This document shows, piece by piece, positions 52,968 through 60,496 of a DNA stretch of 64,000 bases (position 1 is the first letter of the stretch; each line of letters begins with the position of its first letter). Source of the DNA: JACPFV01 sp038043245. Its GTDB lineage: Bacteria; Pseudomonadota; Gammaproteobacteria; Nevskiales; Nevskiaceae. A program made the translations under genes and the position numbers. The notes beneath the pieces are model-generated. The model searched no databases and was not told the DNA's origin. It saw only the letters and a program-made list of their open reading frames with translations. The DNA lies in contig JBBTCH010000001.1 of the NCBI GenBank assembly GCA_038043245.1, forward strand, positions 496,001-560,000, read 5' to 3'.

Positions 52968-53755
52968 GCCTGACGGGAGAAAAACTCGGCTTCAGCGTCA
53001 GCGATCGCACGCTTCTGGAGAACGTCTCACTGGAACTGCAGCCGGGGCGCGTGCATGCCGTGCTCGGCCCCAATGGCGCTGGCAAATCCACGCTGTTACG
53101 GCTGCTATCGGGCGAACACAGCATCCAGAACGGCGCGGTGCGCATGAACAGCCGCGACCTTGCGGCATGGAACGCGCGCGAACGGGCGCAACAGCGCGCC
53201 GTGTTGCCACAGGGTGAAAGCCTGCGCTTCGCGTTCACCGCACAGCAGGTCGTTGCACTCGGCCGCCTGCCCTGCGTGCAGCATGGACTCCAGCGCGAAA
53301 CTAAAATCGTCAAGGAAGCGCTGGCCACGGCAGGCGTGACGCATCTCGCAGAGCGCGTTTATCCGACCTTGTCGGGCGGTGAGCGTGCGCGCGTGCAATT
53401 CGCCCGCGTGCTCGTGCAGATCTGGGAGCCGGTGGCACTGGGAGAACGATTCCTGCTGCTCGACGAACCCACCGCCAGTCTCGACCTCGCCCATCAGCAT
53501 TCGCTGCTGACCACCGCGCGACGATTCGCTGCGGGCGGCGTCGGCGTGCTGGCGATCCTGCACGATCCCAATCTTGCGCTGGGGTATGCCGACGACGTCA
53601 CTCTGCTGAAGGACGGCCGCCTGCTGGCGCAGGGCGCAGCGACAGAAACCTTGACCACGGAGAATCTGTCAGCGTTGTACGGCGTCGAGGTGCGTTGCTT
53701 GCTCTCCGAAGGCACCGCCTGGCTCGCTGTCCGGCCCCCAGGCAGGCAACGCTAA
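52964..53755 (+). CDS. hmuV: Haem ABC transporter ATP-binding protein HmuV
   Basis: ATPase of the haem importer, 263 residues. Walker A is GPNGAGKS (35-42), the ABC signature is LSGGE (136-140), Walker B is LLLDEPT (164-170) and the switch His is in AILHDPNLAL. The GTG start overlaps the hmuU stop by four nt. The stop overlaps the last codon of the SDR gene on the other strand by four nt, so no terminator lies between them. Confidence 0.95.
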   Translation: MSLTGEKLGFSVSDRTLLENVSLELQPGRVHAVLGPNGAGKSTLLRLLSGEHSIQNGAVRMNSRDLAAWNARERAQQRAVLPQGESLRFAFTAQQVVALGRLPCVQHGLQRETKIVKEALATAGVTHLAERVYPTLSGGERARVQFARVLVQIWEPVALGERFLLLDEPTASLDLAHQHSLLTTARRFAAGGVGVLAILHDPNLALGYADDVTLLKDGRLLAQGAATETLTTENLSALYGVEVRCLLSEGTAWLAVRPPGRQR

Positions 53756-54576
53756 AAAGCCGTGTCAATCGCCACTTTTTCCCATGCGGCAATGTCTTTT
53801 TCGGTGCGTGCCATCTTGGCGCGGATACGTTCCACCGCGAACGCACCCAGTGGCAGATGCAGCGGCGGCTTCGGCGCTTCGACCGCAGCAATCATGGCCA
53901 GCGCCGCCTTCACCGGGTCGCCTTCCTGCTTGCCACTGACACCGTGCAGATGCTTGGCGGTCTGGTGCGCGGTCGCGGCGTAGTCATCGATCTTGAGCTT
54001 GGCGTCCACCATGGACGACCCCGCCCACTCGGTGCGGAACGGTCCCGGCTCGATGATGGTCACGCGAATACCGAGCGCGCCGACTTCCAGCGACAAGGCC
54101 TCCGACAATCCGACCAGCGCGAACTTGCTGGCGTTGTAGATGCCGAGGCCCGGCGCCGCGCTCCAGCCGGCGACCGACGCGATCTGCAGAAAGTGGCCTG
54201 ACTTCTGCTGTCGCATCACCGGCAACACCGCGCGACAGCAATTGAGCACGCCGAACACATTGGTATCCATCTGCGCCCGCGCCTCGGCGTCCGTGGTTTC
54301 CTCGATGGCGCCGGTGAGTCCATAGCCCGCGTTGTTCACCAGCACGTCGATGCGGCCGAAGTCGGCGGCGATCTTCGCCGTCACCGCCTTCACTTCCGGT
54401 TCGTTGTTGACATCGAGCTTGTAAGCCTTGGCGCCTTTGGCTTCGAGGGCCGCCAGGGTTTTCACATCGCGTGCCGTTGCAGCTACGCGGTCACCTTTCT
54501 TCAACACTTCCTCGGCCAGCACGCGGCCGAGACCTTTGGAACATCCCGTGATGAACCACACCTTGCCCTGAGTCAT
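53752..54576 (-). CDS. Short-chain dehydrogenase/reductase (SDR)
   Basis: Classical SDR of 274 residues with the cofactor loop TGCSKGLG (10-17), NNAG (81-84) and the catalytic triad S134, Y147 and K151 (YNASK). D55 follows in KLDV. The substrate cannot be told from the sequence. Its stop meets that of hmuV head to head, and its start at 54576 is 43 bp from the YheT-like gene start (54620), so the two promoters lie in or next to that short gap. Confidence 0.9.
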   Translation of the reverse strand: MTQGKVWFITGCSKGLGRVLAEEVLKKGDRVAATARDVKTLAALEAKGAKAYKLDVNNEPEVKAVTAKIAADFGRIDVLVNNAGYGLTGAIEETTDAEARAQMDTNVFGVLNCCRAVLPVMRQQKSGHFLQIASVAGWSAAPGLGIYNASKFALVGLSEALSLEVGALGIRVTIIEPGPFRTEWAGSSMVDAKLKIDDYAATAHQTAKHLHGVSGKQEGDPVKAALAMIAAVEAPKPPLHLPLGAFAVERIRAKMARTEKDIAAWEKVAIDTAF

Positions 54577-54619
54577 GACGTCCTCTCGATTTTTAGTTTC
54601 GACAGCTTACAATTTGTTC

Positions 54620-55621
54620 ATGCGCGACGGTTCACCCACAGCAACGCACGGACACATCGTCCAGTGCGGCTTCAAGCCGCACCCGCTGCTGCGCAACGCG
54701 CACCTGCAAACACTGGTTCCCGCCCTGCTGCGACCGCTGCCGAAGCTCGCCATCCGCCGTGAGCGGCTGGAGCTGCCGGACGGCGATTACGTAGACCTCG
54801 GCTGGTGCGGCGAGCAAAACGCCGGCGCGCCGCTGGCCGTACTGGTACACGGACTCACAGGCGGGTTCGAGTCCAAATACCTGCGAGGCACCGCGCGAAA
54901 GTTGATCAAACGCGGCTGGCGCTGCGTGCTGCTGCAACTGCGCGGCGGCGGCAACGAAGCCAACCGCACCGCGTGGCAATACAACCATGGCGACAGCCGT
55001 GACCTGCGCTACCTCTGGCACGAACTGAAACGGCGCGAACCGCAGACGTCGCTGTACTCGCTCGGCTGGTCGCTGGGCGCAAACATCACGCTCAAGGCGC
55101 TGGCCGAAGAAGGCGATGCAGCACCCATCACTGCCGCCGCTGTTGCGTCCGTGCCGTTCGAACTGAAGCCCTGTGCTGAGAAACTCCGCACCGGTTTTGC
55201 ACGGGTGTATCAGAACAAGATGCTGCGAGAGCTATACGCCATCATTCGCCGCAAACACGGGCCAGTGCCGGTGCCATCAATGGTGAATTTGTCCGCAACA
55301 CTGGCCGCGAAAGATTTCTTCGAGTTCGACGACGCCTACATCGCCCCCATCGCCGGCTACAAAAACGCGCTCGACTACTACACGCGCTGCTCCAGCCGTC
55401 AGTTCCTCAAATCCATCCGCAAACCCACGCTCATCGTCCACGCGCTGGACGACCCGTTCATGACGCCGGACATCGTGCCGATGGAATCGGAGCTATCGTC
55501 GCAAGTCACGTTAGAGCTATCACAGCGCGGCGGGCATGTCGGATTTATTGCTGCGGGGGCTTATGGTCAACCAGCGTTCTGGCTGGAACAGCGGCTGACA
55601 GATTTTTTATTTCGACTCTGA
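54620..55621 (+). CDS. YheT-like alpha/beta hydrolase
   Basis: A 333-residue hydrolase of the YheT / embryo-abundant-protein family. The N-terminal signature HPLLRNAHLQTLVPALLRP is clear, followed by LPDGDYVDLGW and the nucleophile elbow GWSLGANITLK. His in GGHVGF near the C-terminus is the likely triad base and the Asp in VHALDDPF its acid. ATG 54620 (MRDGSPTA) is preferred; a farther in-frame start at 54575 falls in the SDR promoter. Its 3' end overlaps the next gene by 15 nt. The family has no settled physiological substrate. Confidence 0.88.
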   Translation: MRDGSPTATHGHIVQCGFKPHPLLRNAHLQTLVPALLRPLPKLAIRRERLELPDGDYVDLGWCGEQNAGAPLAVLVHGLTGGFESKYLRGTARKLIKRGWRCVLLQLRGGGNEANRTAWQYNHGDSRDLRYLWHELKRREPQTSLYSLGWSLGANITLKALAEEGDAAPITAAAVASVPFELKPCAEKLRTGFARVYQNKMLRELYAIIRRKHGPVPVPSMVNLSATLAAKDFFEFDDAYIAPIAGYKNALDYYTRCSSRQFLKSIRKPTLIVHALDDPFMTPDIVPMESELSSQVTLELSQRGGHVGFIAAGAYGQPAFWLEQRLTDFLFRL

Positions 55622-56173
55622 CGCCGAATCTTGCAGAAGACGATTCCGCCGCTTTTTGGCTTCTTCATATGTAGGAGCCAATTCAATAGCTTTATCGTAA
55701 TCAGCGATAGCTTTTGAAAAATATTCGCGATTAAGTCGGGGATCGTGTTTTGCCAAACTTTCAAAAGCACCGCCGCGCCGCAAGTACAAATAGACTTCCA
55801 AACCGTGCGGAAATTCGATGCCTTGGTTCTGATACGAAAAAAACCGTTTGCCAATCACCTCGGGCTCGCCCGGTGCGCCGCCTTCAGATTCAGGCTTAAC
55901 ATTTTCTAGCAAAGAAATGGCACGGCTGTATGAATCGACAGCCTCTCTATCTTTGTATTTCTCGAAGAGTGCATCGCCAAGAGCCGCACGTGCCAAGACG
56001 CTCTCCGGATATTCCTCGACGGTCTTTTCAAAAGTGGCGACTGCTTTGTCCATCTCACCTCGACGAATCCAACGATAACCACGCTCAATCATTGATTGTT
56101 CAACGGAGTAAAAAGGATTACATCCTGCAAGGAATGCGGCCAGCACGCCTATGAGTACAAGCTTGCGCTTCAT
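55607..56173 (-). CDS. Small TPR lipoprotein, low GC
   Basis: A 188-residue lipoprotein. The signal peptide ends in the lipobox FLAGC with the Cys at residue 18 (start MKRKLVLIG at 56173), and at least two TPRs follow (MDKAVATFEKTVEEYPES, YFSKAIADYDKAIELAPTYE). I cannot assign a function. The sequence is much lower in GC than its surroundings (21 GC in the 60 bases from 55681), which suggests recent transfer. It is 7 bp after the AidB-like gene on the same strand, and its stop overlaps the convergent YheT gene by 15 nt. Confidence 0.8.
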   Translation of the reverse strand: MKRKLVLIGVLAAFLAGCNPFYSVEQSMIERGYRWIRRGEMDKAVATFEKTVEEYPESVLARAALGDALFEKYKDREAVDSYSRAISLLENVKPESEGGAPGEPEVIGKRFFSYQNQGIEFPHGLEVYLYLRRGGAFESLAKHDPRLNREYFSKAIADYDKAIELAPTYEEAKKRRNRLLQDSASESK

Positions 56174-56180
56174 TGAATGC

Positions 56181-57821
56181 CTAAACATTCATGGATGGCG
56201 CAGCACGCTCAATCAACGCTCTCATCGGCGCTTCGGCATGCAAGGTTCCAAACGCGAACCCGTGCTGACCGCCGAGACGTGAGGCACAGAACGTGTCGGC
56301 AACTTCGCGGTTGCCGGCGCGTTGCAGGATCGACGCCTGCAAGGCCAGCGCAGCGCGTTCGACGACGTAGCGCGAGCGAGTTTCCAGCGTGGCCTTGTCG
56401 TCGAAGGCTTTCATCAGCCAGCCGAGTTCACGGTCGTAATCGGGGTGCGAGCCCTTTGCGCTCAACAGTTCGCCGAACAGGGCGTCGCGGGTTTCGGGTT
56501 CCTTGGCCAGCGCGCGCAGCACGTCGAGGCACTGGATGTTGCCGCTGCCTTCCCAGATCGAGTTCAGTGGAGCCTGCCGGTACAGCCGCGGCAGGATGGA
56601 CTCTTCGACGTAGCCCGCGCCGCCGAGGCATTCCTGCGCCTCGTTGACCAGGGCCGGTGTGCGCTTGCAGATCCAGTACTTGCCGATGGCGGTGGCGATG
56701 CGCGCGAATGCGGCCTCGTTCTTGGTTGTCTGGGATGCGTCCACCGCGCGTGCCACGCGCATCATCAGGGCCATCGCCGCTTCGGATTCGAGCGTGATGT
56801 CCGCCAGCACGTTCTGCATCAGCGGTTGTTCGACCAGCCGCTTTCCAAACGCCGTCCGATAGGTGCAGTGATGAATCGCCTGCGCCACAGCCTGCCGCAT
56901 CAGCGATGAAGAACCAATCATGCAGTCGAGCCGCGTCAGCGCCACCATTTCGAGGATGGTCGCGACGCCGCGGCCTTCGTCACCGACGCGCTGCGCGTAG
57001 GCGCCGTGGAACTCGACTTCGCTCGATGCGTTGCTCCAGTCGCCGAGCTTGTCCTTGAGGCGCTGGATGTGAATCTGGTTTCTGCTGCCGTCGGGCCGCA
57101 GCTTGGGCATCAGGAAACAGGTGATGCCGCCTTCGGCATAAGCCAGCACCAGCCAGGCGTCGCACATCGGCGCCGAGAAAAACCATTTGTGGCCGACCAC
57201 TTCATAACTGCCGTCCGCCATGCGCTGCGCTTTGGTGGTGTTGGCGCGCACGTCCGATCCCCCTTGTTTCTCGGTCATGCCCATGCCCATGGTGCAGCCG
57301 GTCTTCTGCGCGAACGGCAACACACGCGGGTCGTATTCGGTCGAGGTGATTTTGGGCAGCCACTGCCTGGCCAGTTCCGGCGCATGGCGCAGCGCGGGTA
57401 CGACGGCGTAGGTCATGGTCAACGGGCAGCCGGTGCCGGCCTCGACCTGCCCGCCCATGTATGACAGGCCTGCGCGTGCCACATGCGCGCCGGTCTTGCC
57501 TTCGTTGCGCCAGCCGAACGCATGCACGGCGTGCGACATGTTGATCTGCATGACGCGGTGCCATGCGGGGTGGAACTCGACCTCGTCAATGCGATTGCCG
57601 TAACGGTCAAAAGTTTTGAGCTTGGGTTTGTTCTCGTTGGCGGCGAAACCCAGCTCCATCAGCTCGGAACCGACAACGGCGCCGTAAGCGTTCAGTTGCT
57701 TTTCGGCCCATGCCCCGCCCTCGCGCCTCACCGCCTCCTGCAACGCACGGTCACTGGTCCAGGCGTTATACGGCGCCAGCGGCGGCGCCTGATTCTCGAC
57801 AGTGTGGGTGACGAAGCTCAT
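56181..57821 (-). CDS. AidB-like acyl-CoA dehydrogenase family protein
   Basis: FAD-dependent acyl-CoA dehydrogenase-fold protein of 546 residues, in the AidB subfamily (usual size near 540). Family-specific segments are MTEKQGGSDVRANTTKAQ, GHKWFFSAPMCDAWLVLA, LTRLDCMIGSSSLMRQAV and CLGGAGYVEESILPRLYRQA. The start at 57821 (MSFVTHTVENQ) is chosen because the frame upstream runs into the symporter gene. AidB of E. coli is tied to the DNA alkylation response, but AidB-like proteins also occur among lipid genes. Here the setting (symporter, acyl-CoA dehydrogenase, exporter) suggests lipid metabolism. Confidence 0.88.
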   Translation of the reverse strand: MSFVTHTVENQAPPLAPYNAWTSDRALQEAVRREGGAWAEKQLNAYGAVVGSELMELGFAANENKPKLKTFDRYGNRIDEVEFHPAWHRVMQINMSHAVHAFGWRNEGKTGAHVARAGLSYMGGQVEAGTGCPLTMTYAVVPALRHAPELARQWLPKITSTEYDPRVLPFAQKTGCTMGMGMTEKQGGSDVRANTTKAQRMADGSYEVVGHKWFFSAPMCDAWLVLAYAEGGITCFLMPKLRPDGSRNQIHIQRLKDKLGDWSNASSEVEFHGAYAQRVGDEGRGVATILEMVALTRLDCMIGSSSLMRQAVAQAIHHCTYRTAFGKRLVEQPLMQNVLADITLESEAAMALMMRVARAVDASQTTKNEAAFARIATAIGKYWICKRTPALVNEAQECLGGAGYVEESILPRLYRQAPLNSIWEGSGNIQCLDVLRALAKEPETRDALFGELLSAKGSHPDYDRELGWLMKAFDDKATLETRSRYVVERAALALQASILQRAGNREVADTFCASRLGGQHGFAFGTLHAEAPMRALIERAAPSMNV

Positions 57822-57828
57822 GGACGGA

Positions 57829-58737
57829 TTATGCCGCTGCCGGCGGTCTCTTGGCCCACCACCACGCCAGCGGCGCGGTGGTGGCAAAGTGCCACACACC
57901 CCAGAACGCGGCGATCAGCGCCATGCCGCCGAGGTGCTGGAAGAAGGTGAAGATCAGCGTCAGCCCCAGCGCGGTGTTATGGATGCCGGATTCGAAAGTG
58001 ATGGCGCGGCGCGCACCCTCATCCACGCGAAACAGCGTGGCCAGCGTGAAGCCGGTGCCCAGCGCCAGCAGGTTGTGCAGGAATACCAGCACGAAGATCA
58101 CCCCGATCATGCTCATGAAGGTGGCGAAATTGGCGGCGGACGCCAGCACGATGAAGAGAATGAAAACACCAATGCCAAAACGGTTCAGGGGCTTGTAGAT
58201 TTTTTTGGCGAGTGCGGGGAATTTCTCAGCAACGGTCATGCCCACCAGCAACGGAATCACCAGCGCGATAACGATGGTGAACAGCAGCTCGCTGAACGGC
58301 ACCGAAACCTGGCGCATGGCGGCCTGCGTCGCAGGGTGAAGGCTGCCGAGCAACTGGAACGTCAGCGGCGTGGTGATGGGCGAGATCAGGCCCGACAGGG
58401 CCGTGAGCGACATCGACACCGCGGTGCGTCCGCCCGACCAGTGGGTAAGGATGTTGGAGGTGTTGCCGCCGGGGCATGCGGCCACCAGCATCAGACCCAG
58501 CGCGAGACTGGGGTGCGGATTCATCACCACCACCAGCGCAAACGTCAGCAGCGGCAGCGCAACCAGTTGCGACAACAGCCCGGCAACGATGGGTCTGGGT
58601 TCGCGCATCAACCGACGGAAATCCGAAAATGACAGTTCCAGAGAAACGCCGAAAATCACCAACGCGAGGATGCACTGCAGTACCAGCGTCGCGGCGGGAC
58701 TGAAATTGAGCTGGACAGAGTCCAGCGGCTGCGTCAC
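57829..58737 (-). CDS. Bile acid:sodium symporter (BASS/SBF) family protein
   Basis: Membrane protein of 302 residues with nine to ten hydrophobic helices and the family signatures LMLVAACPGGNTSNIL and FESGIHNTALGL. Members move bile acids, steroids or organic anions with sodium. In this setting, between two acyl-CoA dehydrogenases, a steroid- or lipid-like organic acid is a sensible guess. The ATG overlaps the TGA of the preceding gene in ATGA (58734-58737), so translation is coupled. Confidence 0.9.
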   Translation of the reverse strand: MTQPLDSVQLNFSPAATLVLQCILALVIFGVSLELSFSDFRRLMREPRPIVAGLLSQLVALPLLTFALVVVMNPHPSLALGLMLVAACPGGNTSNILTHWSGGRTAVSMSLTALSGLISPITTPLTFQLLGSLHPATQAAMRQVSVPFSELLFTIVIALVIPLLVGMTVAEKFPALAKKIYKPLNRFGIGVFILFIVLASAANFATFMSMIGVIFVLVFLHNLLALGTGFTLATLFRVDEGARRAITFESGIHNTALGLTLIFTFFQHLGGMALIAAFWGVWHFATTAPLAWWWAKRPPAAA

Positions 58738-59966
58738 TTGCCGTGGCCGCGCTTGGCCAGTTCGATTCTGGCGATCAATCCCTTGTGCACTTCGTCCGGC
58801 CCGTCGGCCAGACGCAGGCTGCGTGCCTGCGCAAAGAATGCCGTGAGCGGGAAGTCACTCGACATGCCGCCGCCGCCGTGGATCTGCATGGCCATGTCCA
58901 CGACCATCTGCAGGACGTTCGGCGCCACGACTTTGATCGCGGCGATCTCGGTCATCGCACCGAGCGCGCCGACCTTGTCCATCTTCCATGCGGCGTAGAG
59001 CGTCAGCAGCCGCGCCTGGTCAATCGCGATGCGCGCTTCGGCAATGCGTTCGCGGTTGCCGCCGAGATTGAGGATCGGCTTGCCGAAGGCGACGCGCTTG
59101 AGGCCACGCTCGATCATCAGGTTCAGTGCGTGTTCGGCGGCGCCGAGGCAGCGCATGCAGTGATGGATGCGGCCCGGGCCGAGGCGGCCCTGGGCGATCT
59201 CGAAGCCGCGACCGGGGCCGAGGATCATGTGGTCCAGCGGCACGCGCACGTCGCGGAACAGCACTTCGCCGTGGCCGTGCGGCTCGTCGTAGGCGCCGAA
59301 CACCGGCAGCATGCGCACGATCTCCACGCCCGGCGTGTCCAGCGGCACCAGCACCATCGAATGCTGACCGTGGCGGTTGACGTCGTCGCCGAAACTGCGG
59401 CCCATGAAGATGCCGATCTTGCAGCGCGGATCGCCAACGCCGCTGCTCCACCATTTGCGGCCATTGATGACGATTTCGTTGCCCTGCACTTTCGCCGTCG
59501 CCGCCATGTTGGTGGCGTCGCTCGACGCCACTTCCGGCTCGGTCATGAAGAACACGCTGCGGATATCGCCGGCCAACAGCGGCTTGAGCCAGCGCTCTTT
59601 CTGTGCGTCGGTGCCGTACTTCCACAGCACTTCCATGTTGCCGGTGTCGGGCGCGGCGCAGTTGAAGATCTCCGGCGCCAACAGGTAGTGGCCGGTTTCT
59701 TCCGCGACCGGCGCGTATTCCAGCACCGACAGGCCCGCACCCAGCTTCGGGTCGGGCAGAAACATGTTCCACAATCCGTCCGCTTTGGCTTTGGCCTTCA
59801 GCGTTTCAACCGCGGGGGGGATCTTCCACTGCTTCCAGTCGCCGCCGTGGTTCTGCGCGTGGATGTCATGCCAGTGCTTGGCTTCCATCGGCGCGATGTG
59901 GGTGTTGATGAAATCGCGCGCACGCTTGACGTAATCCTGCGACTTGGCGCTGGGCTGAAAATCCAT
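58734..59966 (-). CDS. Acyl-CoA dehydrogenase
   Basis: FAD-dependent acyl-CoA dehydrogenase of 410 residues. The start MDFQPSAKSQDYV at 59966 has GGAGGAG nine nt upstream. FAD-binding segments are FFMTEPEVASSDATNMA and INGRKWWSSG; C-terminal QIHGGGGMSSDFPLTAFFAQARSLRLADGPDEVH is typical. The usual catalytic Glu of short-chain enzymes is not obvious at its standard site, so chain-length preference is open. It oxidises an acyl-CoA to the 2-enoyl-CoA. It is third in a six-gene run transcribed from the RND gene. Confidence 0.9.
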   Translation of the reverse strand: MDFQPSAKSQDYVKRARDFINTHIAPMEAKHWHDIHAQNHGGDWKQWKIPPAVETLKAKAKADGLWNMFLPDPKLGAGLSVLEYAPVAEETGHYLLAPEIFNCAAPDTGNMEVLWKYGTDAQKERWLKPLLAGDIRSVFFMTEPEVASSDATNMAATAKVQGNEIVINGRKWWSSGVGDPRCKIGIFMGRSFGDDVNRHGQHSMVLVPLDTPGVEIVRMLPVFGAYDEPHGHGEVLFRDVRVPLDHMILGPGRGFEIAQGRLGPGRIHHCMRCLGAAEHALNLMIERGLKRVAFGKPILNLGGNRERIAEARIAIDQARLLTLYAAWKMDKVGALGAMTEIAAIKVVAPNVLQMVVDMAMQIHGGGGMSSDFPLTAFFAQARSLRLADGPDEVHKGLIARIELAKRGHGK

Positions 59967-59986
59967 GAGCACTCCTCCAGTATTTT

Positions 59987-60496
59987 TTAGTGAGCCTTGT
60001 GCGCGACGATCCGATCCACATAGGCCAGCAGCAGAGCCGAACCGACAAAGGCCAGATGCACAGCGGTGAGCGTGAGGATGCGCGCGTTGTCCAGCGTTTC
60101 GATGCTGAGATAAGTCTTGAGCAGATGGATCGCCGAGATCGAGACGATGGAGATGGCGAGCTTGACCTTGACCGTGCCGGTGTCGAGCTTGCCCAGCCAT
60201 GACGGCTTCTCCATCTCGCCCACCGTGTCGAAAGGCGAAATGAAGGTCTCGTAGCCGGACAGCGCCACCATCACGATCAGGCTGGCGACCAGCGTCATGT
60301 CGATGATCGACAGCGTGGCCAGCACCAGTTGCGATTCGGTCAGCTCGAACAGATGCGTGGCCAGATGCCAGAACTCCTGCATCGCCTTGGCGCCGAAGGC
60401 GATCAGGATCAGGGACAGCACCATATACAGCGGCAGCAACAGCCAGCGGCTGGCAAGCAGCGTGCGCTCAACGGCGGATTCGGCGGATTTGTTCAT
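59987..60496 (-). CDS. YqhA/UPF0114 family inner membrane protein
   Basis: A 169-residue protein with three to four membrane helices (about 13-36, 56-82, 108-126 and 137-158) and the YqhA signatures ALSGYETFISPFD and KVKLAISIVSISAIHLLKTYL. The family is of unknown function. Its ATG overlaps the stop of the RND exporter in ATGA (60493-60496), and the acyl-CoA dehydrogenase start follows 20 bp later. Confidence 0.9.
   Translation of the reverse strand: MNKSAESAVERTLLASRWLLLPLYMVLSLILIAFGAKAMQEFWHLATHLFELTESQLVLATLSIIDMTLVASLIVMVALSGYETFISPFDTVGEMEKPSWLGKLDTGTVKVKLAISIVSISAIHLLKTYLSIETLDNARILTLTAVHLAFVGSALLLAYVDRIVAHKAH

Noticed and set aside
58743..59990. 415-codon plus-strand frame opposite the acyl-CoA dehydrogenase gene
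   Set aside because: Antisense shadow with His/Arg/Val-heavy composition; the minus strand gives a full dehydrogenase with a strong ribosome site.
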